From: Stentor coeruleus
Lineage: Eukaryota; Ciliophora; Heterotrichea; Heterotrichida; Stentoridae
NCBI GenBank assembly: GCA_001970955.1
Contig: MPUH01000367.1
Location: forward strand, 1-60,495
DNA: 60,495 nucleotides
Direction of reading: 5' to 3'
Position 1 is the first letter of the stretch; the number at the start of each line of letters is the position of its first letter. Below, piece by piece: positions 50,549 to 60,495 of this stretch. The position numbers and the translations under genes are program-made. The notes below the pieces were generated by a model. The model was not told the origin of the DNA, did no database searches, and saw nothing but the letters and a program-made list of their open reading frames with translations.

Positions 50549-53082
50549 TCATAATTTATTCAGGAACTTATTTAGAATGTGTATGTCTTAGATAAATAAA
50601 GCATGATAAGATGTTCATAAAGCCTTTTTAAGATAATATTTCTGATTTTTTTTAGGTCAGGAGAAATTTAAGTAATGATGATTTTTTAAGACTTATCATA
50701 GTCATCAGTATAGATTACCCTGGTTTTTAGAGCTTGAATCACAGAAAATCAAAAAACAAAAAATATATATGAAATTGCTATTTCATCAGAAATGGTGATT
50801 GAAAATTGCCTAAGTCAGGTAAAAAATATTCGCATTTTTTCAAAGTTTTAAAGGAGGATTGCAAGTAAAATAATAAAGTGCTTAATAAATTCCATCATCG
50901 GAAAGGCTTTTTTATGGTTTTGTTGTTAGTTTAGGATTAGTGGCATTTGCTTTTTCGAACCGTCCTTTTAATATAATTATATGATAAAGTAAATTGAAAC
51001 TGTAGTTTGTGCGGCTATATTTTTGTAAGAAGGTCAGGTAGTTTATGCTAAAAATACTTTGCGATATGTGAGCTATTGAAACTTTTAGGGTAAATTGATT
51101 ATGAAGCATTTTTCTTGTAACATGTATAAATGCTCATATTTAAATAAGAATTAATCATCTTGGTAGCTATTTAATCAGCCATAGTGGAATTTCAAATTAA
51201 AATATATGAGCTCTTTGGCTTTTTGATGAGTTTTTATATATTACTTATAGTAAAATAATAAATATTCAAATGAAACTATATAAAGTTTAGTATGACAAAG
51301 GATAAAAGTTTAATATTCAAGTGAGAAAAATAATTTTTAGATTAGTATTGTATTATTGGAGGAACTAGTTTAGATTATAGTTTGAATATTTATAGAAAAT
51401 TTAGATAACTGATAGATTTAGAAATATAGTTTAGTTGTATAGAGTAATTAAAAAATAAACTATTATAAAGACTTAAATGAATTTTTTATATATTTTACAA
51501 CTTTTTATGAAACTTTTTGACTAAAACTACTCAAAACTTTAGGCCAATTTGTAAAAAAATCTTAAATCAAAAGCTTCAAAGATAAATCGTTGATAGCTTT
51601 TATGATAATTAAAAAGATATATTTTGTCAAGCTGTGATTTCAATTTAAAGTAAATACAGATAAATCTATCATAAAAGATCTTACTAAAATTATATAGATT
51701 CATAATCATATATACCCAAAGGCATTCCTAAAAATAAGATTATATAAAACCCAAAATAAGCATTTCTTCTTCTAAAAATTCATTTTTTTCTTATATTATT
51801 TCGCTACTCGATACTTTTGATTGAAATTTAGGCGCTGTAGTTTGTGTTACTAATAAAAATTTCAATTCCTAACTAGAAACAAGCAGAAAGCAACAAGGTT
51901 TTACAAGATAAGTTCATTTACAACAAATTTAAAAAGGAAAACTTTAACTGTAATAAAGAATGTTTTGGTTTTATATATTATATTACATATTAGTTCCTAA
52001 TTATTAATAATACAAAAAGCATTCTTACTATAAATCAGTAAAATATTATATTTGAGATAAGTTCATATACAAAAAAAAATAGTAGCAGTTAGTATGAAAT
52101 TTATAAAAATTTTTTAGATTAAGATTTAAAGTTTAATAGTAAAAATTCGTGATGAAAATAATTAATATATATTCATACCTTATGAAATTTAAGATGAAAA
52201 ACTTATAATAGAAATTGTTAACATATGAGACTAAAAGAAAAATACTTAAATAAAACTTAAAAGAATATAAAACATATTCTAGAATATCAAAATTTAAGAT
52301 AAATTATGCTAAATGAATTAATTTCAAAAAAAAAATTCAGAGAAAAGACTAGAAAATCCGAAAAAGTGTTGATAATTATATACAAAAGTTGTTGAAAGCT
52401 TATAAAACAAGAGACCGAAAATGAGATATGTATAATAAAAGAGCTTATAATCTTGAGTGTTAATTTTACTAACTACATATCATACCCTATCTAGTTTTTA
52501 ATAGTTTATAGATTAAAATACTTTGTTTTGAAATCAAAGATGTATTATTTAAATACAATTATATAATATTATATGCTAAAAAAGAATTTCCACTAATTTT
52601 CAGAATTTTTGTTTTGTCTCCAAAATGCATATTTTTATTTACTATAAGTTAAATTTTCAAATTTTCAAATTTGTACTACTGATAGTAAAAATAGGGTAAA
52701 AAATTTTCCATTATTTTTTATTTAATAACACCAGCTTGCCGTTTCCTATAAATTCTTTTCCACCTTTATGTCTTGATAATCTCCTATCAATATTTTAATC
52801 TGCATTTTATTCTCTAACTTTATAATTCTATATCTGATTTTTCGTAGTATATAATCATAATTTTTTTCTCGACAGCAAACGGAACTAATTTTATCTACAT
52901 AAAAACTTAATAAAATAATCCTATTATCTCATAATTTAACTTATTTTCATTACCTTAACCCAATATCTTATCAAAAAAAAAAAAAAATAAATCACAATTC
53001 AATCTTAAACTCAATTTAAACCTTAACTTAAACTTCAATAAAATTTTATTACTCAATCCTACTCAAAAAAAAACCCCTTAAA
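50549..53082. other. Gene-poor region
   Basis: 2.5 kb without an intact gene. Left part is G/T-rich, and from about 52720 to 53082 it is A/C-rich with an A-run at 52974-52987. No repeats or clear relics recognised. Confidence 0.5.
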
Positions 53083-54540
53083 TTAAAATTCTTCATTAAG
53101 CTTAAGCAAAGCATACGATGGAGTTTCAATAAACTCCATTCCTACAATATCTTCATTAGGATTATAGCATCTTAAACACATTGCAGTATCAATATTCATA
53201 TAAAAACATACTGCGCATCGCCAATGTTTTGATCTACACCAATAACACATGCTTTTTGAATTGTAAAACCCACAAACTGTACATATTTCGTTTTCAACAA
53301 TACCTTCACAGCATAAACAACAAAAATCGTACCAAGAAAAGTAATTTGAACATTTAAAGCATTTAGGGATTTCTTTACCACATATGCATTTTTTATTTGC
53401 ATTTGAAATAGCACATTCACATATCCAATATTTGTTAAATTTAGCTGCTCTGGTACATGCTTTACAATATGGGGAAGTATTGATTGTTTTACATTCACAG
53501 GTCCATTGAACTGAATAACTGCTTTTGAAAATAGATTTACCGATGCTGGGGAGTAATAATTTTTTTGTACTTTTACTGACTGTGCTGAGTTTTTTTTGAA
53601 GTTCACAAAATACTTTTACAGGGACTGTATAAATAGAACTAGATTCAACATAAAAAAGTGCTACAGGAAAAAAACCATTTGAAATAAGTTTTTCCATCAT
53701 ATTAAAATAATCCCCTGAAAAAACCTCTGCACCAATCCTTAACACCCACTCATCAGTAGATTTCCCTTCAAACATGCACCCAGTCTTATTTGATGATATA
53801 ATAAAATATCCTAAAAGTTTATAAAACCCTTTTCCTCCAGTAAAATATTTCTCTATATTCAAAACAAAAGGAAACATGCAAAAAAACCTCAATATTTCCC
53901 ATACTTTAGGATAATTCTCATAGACTAACTGAATAATCAGTCCAGTCCCATATTTAATCATTTTCTGGATCATCGTCGGTACTTTTCTACAGTTTTTTTC
54001 AAAACAGTTTTTGCTTCTTGAATACACTTCAAAAGCTTTTCCATAAAACCCATCCAAATACTTTGAATATTTAGGTATCCCCATTTCATTTGGTGGAGGA
54101 ATTCCTGGCATGTTTGAGAATTTTATAGTAAAAGCTAAAGATTCAACGTTTTCTAAAGGAGTGATACTTGGTGTGCAGTCACAAGTTATATCAGATTTAT
54201 AGTGTATATAAAAGTTTTTATGAAAAGGGCATATTTCTGAGCAATTTGCTATATTAAGATGCTCTGTAACATGCTGATGGGATTGAATAAAAATTATGTT
54301 GAGGATTTCAAAGTAAAAAAAACCATCAAGGGTTGAAAAAGTGTTGAGATAAGTCCAAAATTCTTGGGAAATAATGGGTGAAGAGTCTTGGATTTGTTTG
54401 AAAATATCTTGGAGAAAGTTGATTATGCAAAGAGTTGGACATCGGTCGAATGAGAGAATAGATTGAGAAAAGGTCTTACAGTAATACAGAAGGTAGCTAA
54501 TGTGTTCAAGAATGTAAGAATTTGATGATAAAGTAGACAT
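53083..54540 (-). CDS. Cys-rich protein with RanBP2-type zinc fingers
   Basis: A 485-residue protein. Residues 1-350 are helical with no named domain; they include a CPFHKNFYIHYKSDITCDC cluster. The C-terminal ~130 residues hold several Cys clusters: WTCECKTINTSPYCKACTR, WICECAISNANKKCICGK, CFKCSNYFSWYDFCCLCC, CTVCGFYNSKSMCYWC, and a textbook RanBP2 finger WRCAVCFYMNIDTAMCLRCY (WxCx2Cx3Nx5Cx2C). RanBP2 fingers bind ubiquitin, single-stranded RNA or Ran. A ubiquitin-pathway or RNA-binding role is possible. The start sits within an assembly overlap (N 54549) but is the same in both copies. Confidence 0.8.
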   Translation of the reverse strand: MSTLSSNSYILEHISYLLYYCKTFSQSILSFDRCPTLCIINFLQDIFKQIQDSSPIISQEFWTYLNTFSTLDGFFYFEILNIIFIQSHQHVTEHLNIANCSEICPFHKNFYIHYKSDITCDCTPSITPLENVESLAFTIKFSNMPGIPPPNEMGIPKYSKYLDGFYGKAFEVYSRSKNCFEKNCRKVPTMIQKMIKYGTGLIIQLVYENYPKVWEILRFFCMFPFVLNIEKYFTGGKGFYKLLGYFIISSNKTGCMFEGKSTDEWVLRIGAEVFSGDYFNMMEKLISNGFFPVALFYVESSSIYTVPVKVFCELQKKLSTVSKSTKKLLLPSIGKSIFKSSYSVQWTCECKTINTSPYCKACTRAAKFNKYWICECAISNANKKCICGKEIPKCFKCSNYFSWYDFCCLCCEGIVENEICTVCGFYNSKSMCYWCRSKHWRCAVCFYMNIDTAMCLRCYNPNEDIVGMEFIETPSYALLKLNEEF

Positions 54541-54817
54541 TTATTAGANTGTGTTCAAGAATGTAAGAATTTGATGATAAAGTAGACATTTATTAGATAA
54601 AGTAAATGTAAAGATGAAAGGTTTTGATATAATTGTATGTAGAAAATTATTGGATTTTTTTGATGATTTTATGAGGTTTGAAGAAATACTTTTTATGTTT
54701 TTTATGNATAAAGTAAATGTAAAGATGAAAGGTTTTGATATAATTGTATGTAGAAAATTATTGGATTTTTTGATGATTTTATGAGGTTTGAAGAAATACT
54801 TTTTATGTTTTTTATAT
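54501..54817. repeat. Two unmerged contig overlaps (N 54549 and N 54707)
   Basis: Around N 54549 about 48 bp repeat (54501-54548 and 54550-54597). Around N 54707 about 110 bp repeat (54597-54706 and 54708 onward) with one T-run length difference. A short contig is thus bracketed by two false joins, just upstream of the zinc-finger gene. Confidence 0.9.
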
Positions 54818-55038
54818 TTTTGTTGTATGTGATTGTATGATTTTGTATGGGTTTATAGTTTATGTGTGATATAAAGATAATATAATGAAAGCATATAATC
54901 ATAACTAAAACCCACAATTTTACCATCAAAAATTATTTTACATTATAGAAATGCTATTTACCTTTAAAATTTTTTTTGCAAGCCTAATCTCAACATAATA
55001 TAATCTTTAAATCTACATCTGTGACTAATATTAGTAAG

Positions 55039-55392
55039 TTAGTATTTTCTATTCGAGTCCCTAAGCAGTTCAGTCAAAATTTGCATTTTTTCTATCAGAG
55101 AGTAGTGCTGAAGGATCATGCAAAATTCTCTAGAGCAAGAAGAGTCCATAATAACTGGTGTTGTGCTTTGAGTTACTGAGTTTTTCCTAATAATAAACGA
55201 CTTCTCATATTTTGGGGTTTTCTCATTTGTAAATGGACTATATCGTAAACGACTTCCTCTTCGATAACTGAGCTGGTTGATTTTGGGCATAGTCGAAAGC
55301 ATTAATATACGGTTGCCACTTTATGGAAATTACTAGTGTTTGCAGGTTGCTGTTGCATTGTCCATAAACTCGAGTTTGTCGTGATCGCTCAT
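55039..55392 (-). CDS. Small hypothetical protein, two exons
   Basis: A 15-nt intron (55319-55333) joins MSDHDKLEFMDNATATCKHY to GNRILMLSTMPKINQLSYRR, giving 112 residues. The middle is basic and Ser/Thr-rich; the end has a helix REFCMILQHYSLIEKMQILT. No domain recognised. The intron fit and the first-ATG position support the model. Confidence 0.75.
55319..55333 (-). other. 15-nt intron
   Basis: Minus-strand GTAATTTCCATAAAG; its TAA lies in frame and removal restores the reading frame. Confidence 0.88.
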
Positions 55393-55959
55393 ATTTATTA
55401 AGTTTAAATAATACATGTATTTGATGAGTTACAAGGTTTAGAGGTAATAAAGATTAAATAGAAATGTTGTTCAAGTTAGAGATTGATTATGGAGATATAT
55501 TAATAATTTATTAGAAGAAAGAAATGCTAGGGAAAAAAGATGAGAAATTGAAAAGCTGAACTTTTTATTTGGACAATTATAGGATTGTTGGAGTTGTAAA
55601 AATTACAAGAATTTTGGGATTTTGTGTTTGCTGACAATGGTTTTTTGTGATTAAAGATGATGATAATGCATTTTTAAGTTGAGAGTTAAAATCAGGCTTA
55701 GATATTTTCTTAAGGATATAATAATGTGTTTGGGGAATTGTGCTATAAGCAGATTTTAAATATAAAATATTGCAATTTATGTTTGGAGTGAATTTTATAA
55801 TAGAAGAGGTGCAATTTAATAGTTATTACAAAATATCTTTATGTTGAATATGTTTTTTTTGGCTAATTTTAGCTAAAGTGTATTAATAAGCAGCTTTTCA
55901 CAATACCTACTCCCATATTTTAAATGATACCCTAAAAAAATCAAAGTATTTTATTATTA
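55393..55959. other. Intergenic
   Basis: Strongly G/T-rich on the + strand to about 55860; no gene recognised. Confidence 0.55.
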
Positions 55960-57882
55960 ATGTACACGAATAGAGGCTTTCTCCAAAGATCCTACAACAA
56001 AAACCCAAGTCCAAGGCCAAACTACCACCTCCAATTGCCAAAAATCCCTCACTACAATTCTCCAGCATCCTATTCTCCAACAATTCATTCAACCAAAGCA
56101 ATAAGAGATGTTTTTAGCAATTACCAATCAATGCCTCCATATTCCCATCGTTCTCCTGACAATATTTTCTCATACAACAATTCATATCGGTCCCAAAATG
56201 TCTCAGTATCAAAAAGCTATCAAAATTTGAATTCATACGATAATTCCAAATCCCCAAAATCTAAACATTTAGAGCAAGTCCTTTCCATAAAAACAAATCA
56301 TTTATCATATTCAATATTCGAGATATATGGCGCTGGGTATTCTTATACTAATAAAACTGGGTATGGATCACCTTTAGGAATGGGTTTTTTAATAACAAAA
56401 TCCTTAGCGATTACAGCAAATTCTGTGATTTCAGAAGAAGATATGGCGACTAGATGTTTTGCTAGATTTACGGATAATGCTTATGAAACACATAATTTTG
56501 ACCCGAATATATTTTTTTATACGAACAGAGATTTGAATTTTACGATTATTGGGTTTGTTATTAACCCGGAAAGCAAAAGGCCAAAAGTACCGTTGGAATT
56601 TAGGGAAGAGTTTGTTTTGAAGGAAGGGGATTATATTTCGTATTTGAATTCAGGACAGTCTGGAAGGAATGTCACTGCAGTTGAAGCGGTTATGTTTAAT
56701 TATACGGCAGGAACTTTTATTTTACCTGGTATGCCGATTTTTACAAATGATTGGCATCTTCAAGGTCTTCACCACACCTGCACAGCTAGTTATCGTTTTA
56801 ACCAAGCAACACGTATAGATGCAATAGTAAAAGTAATTCTCACAGTACGAAGTATAGCCACTCATCCAGAACTTGACCTTCTCCTGACAGACTATTTGGC
56901 AAATTATGCCCAAGATGATTCCAATGTAGATGAAGGTCGTTATTTATACTGGATTGAATGGTACAACAAAAATATCTATCGTTATGACATATCCTTAGAT
57001 AGATGGAACAAGTTAAAAATAACAAATTTAACTGAGTTTTTAAGAAACGAGCATACTGACTGGAATTTTAACTGGGGTTGCAGAATAGTTTATTTACCAG
57101 GGAAAATTTTTATTATTGGAGGTGTAGGTCGAGAATTAAGTAGTACAAAATCAGATGTTTATGAATTTAGGACTGATAATAAAGAAATTTATAGGAAAAA
57201 AGATATGCAAGAAAGAAGAGAAGGGCCAGCAATTGTTTATAAACATAATGTTATATATGTTATGGGTGGGAAATATAGTTATAATACTTGTGAAAAATAT
57301 ATTTTTGGAGAGGATAAATGGGAAATGATTGCACCGATGAATTATGGTAGGTATGAACCTGTAGCAGTTTTGATGGGTAATGAGAAATTTATATTTGTTG
57401 TAGGAGGGTTTCCACAGGAACATGTAGGAAAATCGATTGAAAGGTATGATATTGCTGTAGACCATTGGGATATTGTAACTTTAAGTTTACCTTATCCGGT
57501 AGTCCATCCAGGTATTTTTTCAGTCTCTTCGAAAAAATTCGCAATCCTTGGAGGAAGGTTTTGTAGAGCTATAATTATTGTAGAACTTGCTGATGAGAAT
57601 CTTACAAAAGCAGGTGAGACAATATATCAAGATAGTATAAAAGTTTATGAAATTGATCCACTTACTGAACAAATCGAAACTGTATATCCTGTTGTCCTAT
57701 TTAAACAAGAAAATAAACTTTATCTTATGAAATCTCAAGAAGGAGCGGCTCCACAGATTATGTTTTATTATTTCAAGAATTTTTTAAATCCCCCTAATGA
57801 AGTTCAAGAAATTAAAAGAGTTGTGAAATTACCCCCGCTTATTGCAAAACCGAATGAAATTACAATGTCTTCTACTAATTGA
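55960..57882 (+). CDS. Degenerate trypsin-like domain fused to Kelch repeats
   Basis: A 640-residue protein. Residues 1-110 are Ser/Tyr/Pro-rich. Residues ~115-300 resemble a chymotrypsin-fold (Trypsin_2/glutamyl-endopeptidase-like) domain: GMGFLITKSLAITANSVI where TANH is usual, RDLNFTIIGF where LDF is usual, and TFILPGMPIFTNDWHLQGLH where GxSGSPI is usual. All three catalytic residues therefore appear lost. Residues ~370-560 carry Kelch units: IVYLPGKIFIIGGVG, HNVIYVMGGKYSYNTCEKYI, KFIFVVGGFPQEHV, KKFAILGGRF. Kelch propellers bind proteins, so an adaptor with a pseudo-protease module is inferred. Start is the first ATG. No signal peptide is evident. Confidence 0.75.
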   Translation: MYTNRGFLQRSYNKNPSPRPNYHLQLPKIPHYNSPASYSPTIHSTKAIRDVFSNYQSMPPYSHRSPDNIFSYNNSYRSQNVSVSKSYQNLNSYDNSKSPKSKHLEQVLSIKTNHLSYSIFEIYGAGYSYTNKTGYGSPLGMGFLITKSLAITANSVISEEDMATRCFARFTDNAYETHNFDPNIFFYTNRDLNFTIIGFVINPESKRPKVPLEFREEFVLKEGDYISYLNSGQSGRNVTAVEAVMFNYTAGTFILPGMPIFTNDWHLQGLHHTCTASYRFNQATRIDAIVKVILTVRSIATHPELDLLLTDYLANYAQDDSNVDEGRYLYWIEWYNKNIYRYDISLDRWNKLKITNLTEFLRNEHTDWNFNWGCRIVYLPGKIFIIGGVGRELSSTKSDVYEFRTDNKEIYRKKDMQERREGPAIVYKHNVIYVMGGKYSYNTCEKYIFGEDKWEMIAPMNYGRYEPVAVLMGNEKFIFVVGGFPQEHVGKSIERYDIAVDHWDIVTLSLPYPVVHPGIFSVSSKKFAILGGRFCRAIIIVELADENLTKAGETIYQDSIKVYEIDPLTEQIETVYPVVLFKQENKLYLMKSQEGAAPQIMFYYFKNFLNPPNEVQEIKRVVKLPPLIAKPNEITMSSTN

Positions 57883-58216
57883 TTTGAATATTAATGCAAA
57901 TAATTTTATAATAGAAGAGTCATTATTAATTTAGTTGAGATAAATGGATGATTTGGGAAATGCAAGATTTTGTGTATAGATAGTTGATTTGTGGATTAGC
58001 ATGCATTTAAAACTATATATTTGTTAATAAATCCTAAAAAACTAACTTTCCTATATAAGAAATCTTATTTAGATAGCATCTTTTCAATATAAACCTCAAT
58101 AAATGAAATATCTTAAAACCCATTTTTTACTTATATCCCTCAAAACAAATCTCAACAATTATTATCCACCTATAAATTAAAAAAAATCTTTTAAAAACTA
58201 TTAAAAAATAACAAAT
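57883..58216. other. Intergenic between convergent genes
   Basis: Left third G/T-rich, right part A/C-rich; nothing recognised. Confidence 0.55.
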
Positions 58217-58648
58217 CTACTTTTTATCAATACATTCTCTACACAAAGGAAACTTCAAACACTGAGTCACCCTATTAAAAATCATTTCTTGTTCCACAAG
58301 CTGCTCTTCAACCTGTCCAGTAGAATTCAAATCATCACCAAACTGCATAGGAACCACTTGAGACCTAAGTTCCACAATCTCTTTCTGCAGCTTCGAAACT
58401 TCATTATTCAAAGCCAAAATTTTAGGCATCGATATCTCAGGGACTTGGTTTTTAAAGTTTAAAAGCTCTTGCAAATATTGAATGTTTTTTCCTCTAAATT
58501 CAATTTCCTTAACAATATTCGACGATAAAATGTTTATATTGTTTAACTCATGATTAGTATCTTCTGTAAAATCATTTAAAAGGTCATCTTCTATGATTTT
58601 TTCTAGATTTTCTATAGTTTTTTGATATACTGTAATCTCGTCTTCCAT
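58217..58648 (-). CDS. Small coiled-coil protein
   Basis: A 143-residue acidic protein with two heptad stretches (VYQKTIENLEKIIEDDLLND; ILALNNEVSKLQKEIVELRS) and a C-terminal CLKFPLCRECIDKK with three Cys. No catalytic motif. Possibly a subunit of a larger cytoskeletal or kinetochore-like complex, but nothing specific supports that. Located just downstream of CDC14 in the same direction, about 125 bp apart. Confidence 0.7.
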   Translation of the reverse strand: MEDEITVYQKTIENLEKIIEDDLLNDFTEDTNHELNNINILSSNIVKEIEFRGKNIQYLQELLNFKNQVPEISMPKILALNNEVSKLQKEIVELRSQVVPMQFGDDLNSTGQVEEQLVEQEMIFNRVTQCLKFPLCRECIDKK

Positions 58649-58774
58649 GCGAATTAAAATTTCTAAAAATCTTATCGAGATCTTAGTCTGATTATAAAAA
58701 ACTTAAATCGAGACTTTGTAGATAAAATATTGATAATAACATAAAAGGGTAAATAAAAGTTTGGGAAGATTGAC

Positions 58775-60013
58775 CTAAACTAGAACATGCTTATTATTAT
58801 TTTTAGAACGAAGAACGGTTTCACTGACTGTCTTGTCCAGATGAGGATTTTTCGCTCTAGGCGAGTGTGCGTTTATTAGCCTGTTTTGCCTTGGTGTTGG
58901 GCTACTTGACTTAAAAGCTAACCTATTAGCCTGACCATAGTCCCCATATCTAGCTTTGAATTCTTCATCTTTTTTCATAGCTCTTAAAACTAAAGGTTCA
59001 TTAAACTCTCCCTTGCATTCACCCCACCTTTTACACCAATCCTGAATATCACACAAAAACTGCTGCTGTGGGCCTAATATTGACCCTGGTCTACACATAC
59101 GACACCAGGCAATAAACTCTTCTGCATTAATATTAAAATGTTTCATTGCATAACATCCAATCAATGTACCTGTGCGTCCTAACCCAGCTTTACAATGCAC
59201 AGCCACAACTTCTTCCTCTTCAACAATCCTCACAAATTCTCTAATAATGCTTTCTGATGGAATACTGCCGTCAAGAAAATAAAGTTCATGGTGCTTTAGC
59301 CCATGTTTTATAAAGCGAAAACTGTCATAAGTCTTATTATTCAAGCGAACTATGCTTTTAACCCCAATTCTCGTGAAAATCTGCACATATTTTTCAGGAG
59401 TTGGAGCTCCATGTAAGTTAATTTCATTGCTAGGGCATACAAAAGCTAATACCCTGCCTGGAATAATCCAGTTTAGTCCACCATGTTCAAGTTGAGACAT
59501 TAGCTCATAGTTTCTTATATCAAAAGAGCTAAAATTGAACCATCTATAAGTGATTGATTTTTCTATAGCTTTTAGACAATCACCAATACATAGTTCAAAA
59601 GATGAAGTGTTTAATGAAGCGTCACAAAAAGGTGTGAATTTTATGTTCTGGAACTTATCACAAACCCTTTCTGCAGATGTTTGAAGGACAATTACTTCAT
59701 ATGCTCCGATCAATAGTGCGGCATTAGCTTTTTTAGCTGGGTTTAAACTTGTATATTGATAAATTATGTTGCTTGAAAGTTTGGGGTTCGCTAATAAAGT
59801 GTTAAGTTCGATGCAAAATCGGAATATTTTGCTGAGATCAAGTGGACCGAAATCAGAAGCATAAGGTCTGTATACGAAATGCTATGTGGATAATACTGAA
59901 TCGATGCAGAAATAATGGATATTTCCTTTGTTTGCAGGAGGAAACCTATCACTTAGCCAATATAAGCGATTTGGAATGATTTCGACTATGTTACTTACAT
60001 CACTCATTTCCAT
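58775..60013 (-). CDS. CDC14: CDC14 dual-specificity phosphatase, two exons
   Basis: Exon 1 (60013-59897) encodes VEIIPNRLYWLSDRFPPANK; a 15-nt intron (59882-59896) follows; exon 2 runs to 58775. The total is 407 residues. The N-terminal CDC14 domain A (FGPLDLSKIFRFCIELNTLL, NPAKKANAALLIGAYEVIVL) and the catalytic domain are both present. The signature VHCKAGLGRTGTLIGCYAM holds the catalytic Cys and Arg, with YAMKHFNINAEEFIAWCRMC and RPGSILGPQQQFL after it. CDC14 dephosphorylates CDK sites at mitotic exit and in cytokinesis, and has ciliary roles in several protists and vertebrates. The basic Ser/Pro tail is short. Without the intron only 312 codons are seen. Confidence 0.96.
59882..59896 (-). 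other. 15-nt intron (CDC14 gene)
   Basis: Minus-strand GTATTATCCACATAG; removal joins HYFCIDS to HFVYRPYASDFGPLD. Confidence 0.95.
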
Positions 60014-60495
60014 GATTTAATTTCTCACAGAAATGTTCATTATTTAATTAATAGAAGATGTTGAGAGTAGAGATGATTTATTAAGATAGGATTTTTTAAT
60101 TGGTGAGAGGGAAGAGCTTTTTTTTGGGTTTTAAAAGGATGAGATTATTATGTTTGGTGATTTTTATTGGAAATACTGGTTTTAGATAATGAGATAAGGG
60201 AGTTATAATCGATTTGTGGGTTAAATTAAGATTTTTAGGCTTGTTTTTGTTTAATGATAGGCTTTTGATATTTTTTTTGAAAGTTGGCGTGATTGGAAAA
60301 TAGTGTTGATGCTGAAAATGCATTAAAATAAGATTATTAGGATGGAATTTTTTAATTATCAGTGTAATAAGGAAGGATTTTATATTTAAGATTTGATAGT
60401 TTAAAATACTATTTTTGGTGCTAAGTGTTATTATTAAATATATAAAGGGAAAATCATGCTTGCTTTGGTTAGCTATAAAAGAACAATGAAAAAAA
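60014..60495. other. Intergenic at window end, G/T-rich
   Basis: G/T-rich flank upstream of CDC14. The minus-strand frame at 60096-60323 has Asn/Thr/Pro/Lys composition from this skew and no coding pattern. Confidence 0.6.

Noticed and set aside
50912..51109. 65-codon minus frame
   Set aside because: Strand complement of a G/T-rich downstream flank; unsupported.
54702..54929. 75-codon minus frame running through N 54707
   Set aside because: Lies on an assembly join and reads as Ile/Asn/Lys-rich noise.
60096..60323. 75-codon minus frame
   Set aside because: Produced by G/T skew upstream of CDC14; no coding pattern.
1..60495. A genome-wide alternative code (Condylostoma-like, or TGA=Trp)
   Set aside because: Intact genes with recognised homologues contain no in-frame TAA, TAG or TGA outside 15-nt introns, and all three codons end genes at the expected places.
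1..60495. CRISPR arrays, bacterial operons, riboswitches
   Set aside because: No regularly spaced repeats or prokaryotic signals; the window is eukaryotic.

Overview
The window looks like macronuclear DNA of a heterotrich ciliate close to Stentor. Three things point there. Nine introns can be placed, all exactly 15 nt, GT...AG, with A at position 10. Intact genes use the standard genetic code, with TAA, TAG and TGA each ending genes and never occurring inside exons. The DNA is very AT-rich, and many genes are ciliary or centriolar (CFAP410, DNAAF3, a CAMSAP-type CKK protein, kinesin, CDC14, Aurora). Tiny 15-16 nt introns with a standard code are established for Stentor coeruleus; assignment to Stentor is my inference.

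Layout. 1-5 kb: tail of a dispersed repeat, a long coiled-coil protein, a NADAR-domain protein, tRNA-Ala(CGC), a CKK-domain protein. 5-12.4 kb: gene-poor, with one C2H2 zinc-finger gene, a histone-fold protein and several relic genes including a Merlin/IS1595-type transposase. 12.6-20.2 kb: hypothetical genes, an IQ-motif protein, a C2HC protein, a tandem pair of paralogues. 20.8-26.5 kb: a cathepsin-L-like protein whose catalytic Cys is His, CFAP410, a small GTPase beside its own decayed copy, a Cache-domain membrane protein. 26.6-47.5 kb: dense housekeeping and cilium genes: nucleotidyltransferase (TRF4 type), kinesin, R2R3-MYB, DNAAF3, dynamin-related protein, FAM135 esterase, FG-type protein, CWF19-like protein, Aurora kinase. 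47.5-53 kb: gene-poor, relic genes and one zinc-finger gene. 53-60.5 kb: RanBP2-type zinc-finger protein, a degenerate protease-Kelch fusion, CDC14 phosphatase and small proteins.

The genes are independent units, not an operon or a single system. The shared theme is cilia and cell division. The most unusual biology is two pseudo-peptidases (one fused to a Kelch propeller), a GTPase carrying a Gln61Leu-type change, and a set of relic genes whose reading frames survive over hundreds of bases with stop codons mainly where Gln or Trp would fit. The relics could be AT-biased (C->T) decay or, less likely, genes in a Condylostoma-like code; paralogue comparisons inside the window favour decay.

Assembly caution: eight single N bases are each flanked by duplicated sequence, so they are unmerged contig overlaps that damage or lengthen three genes.
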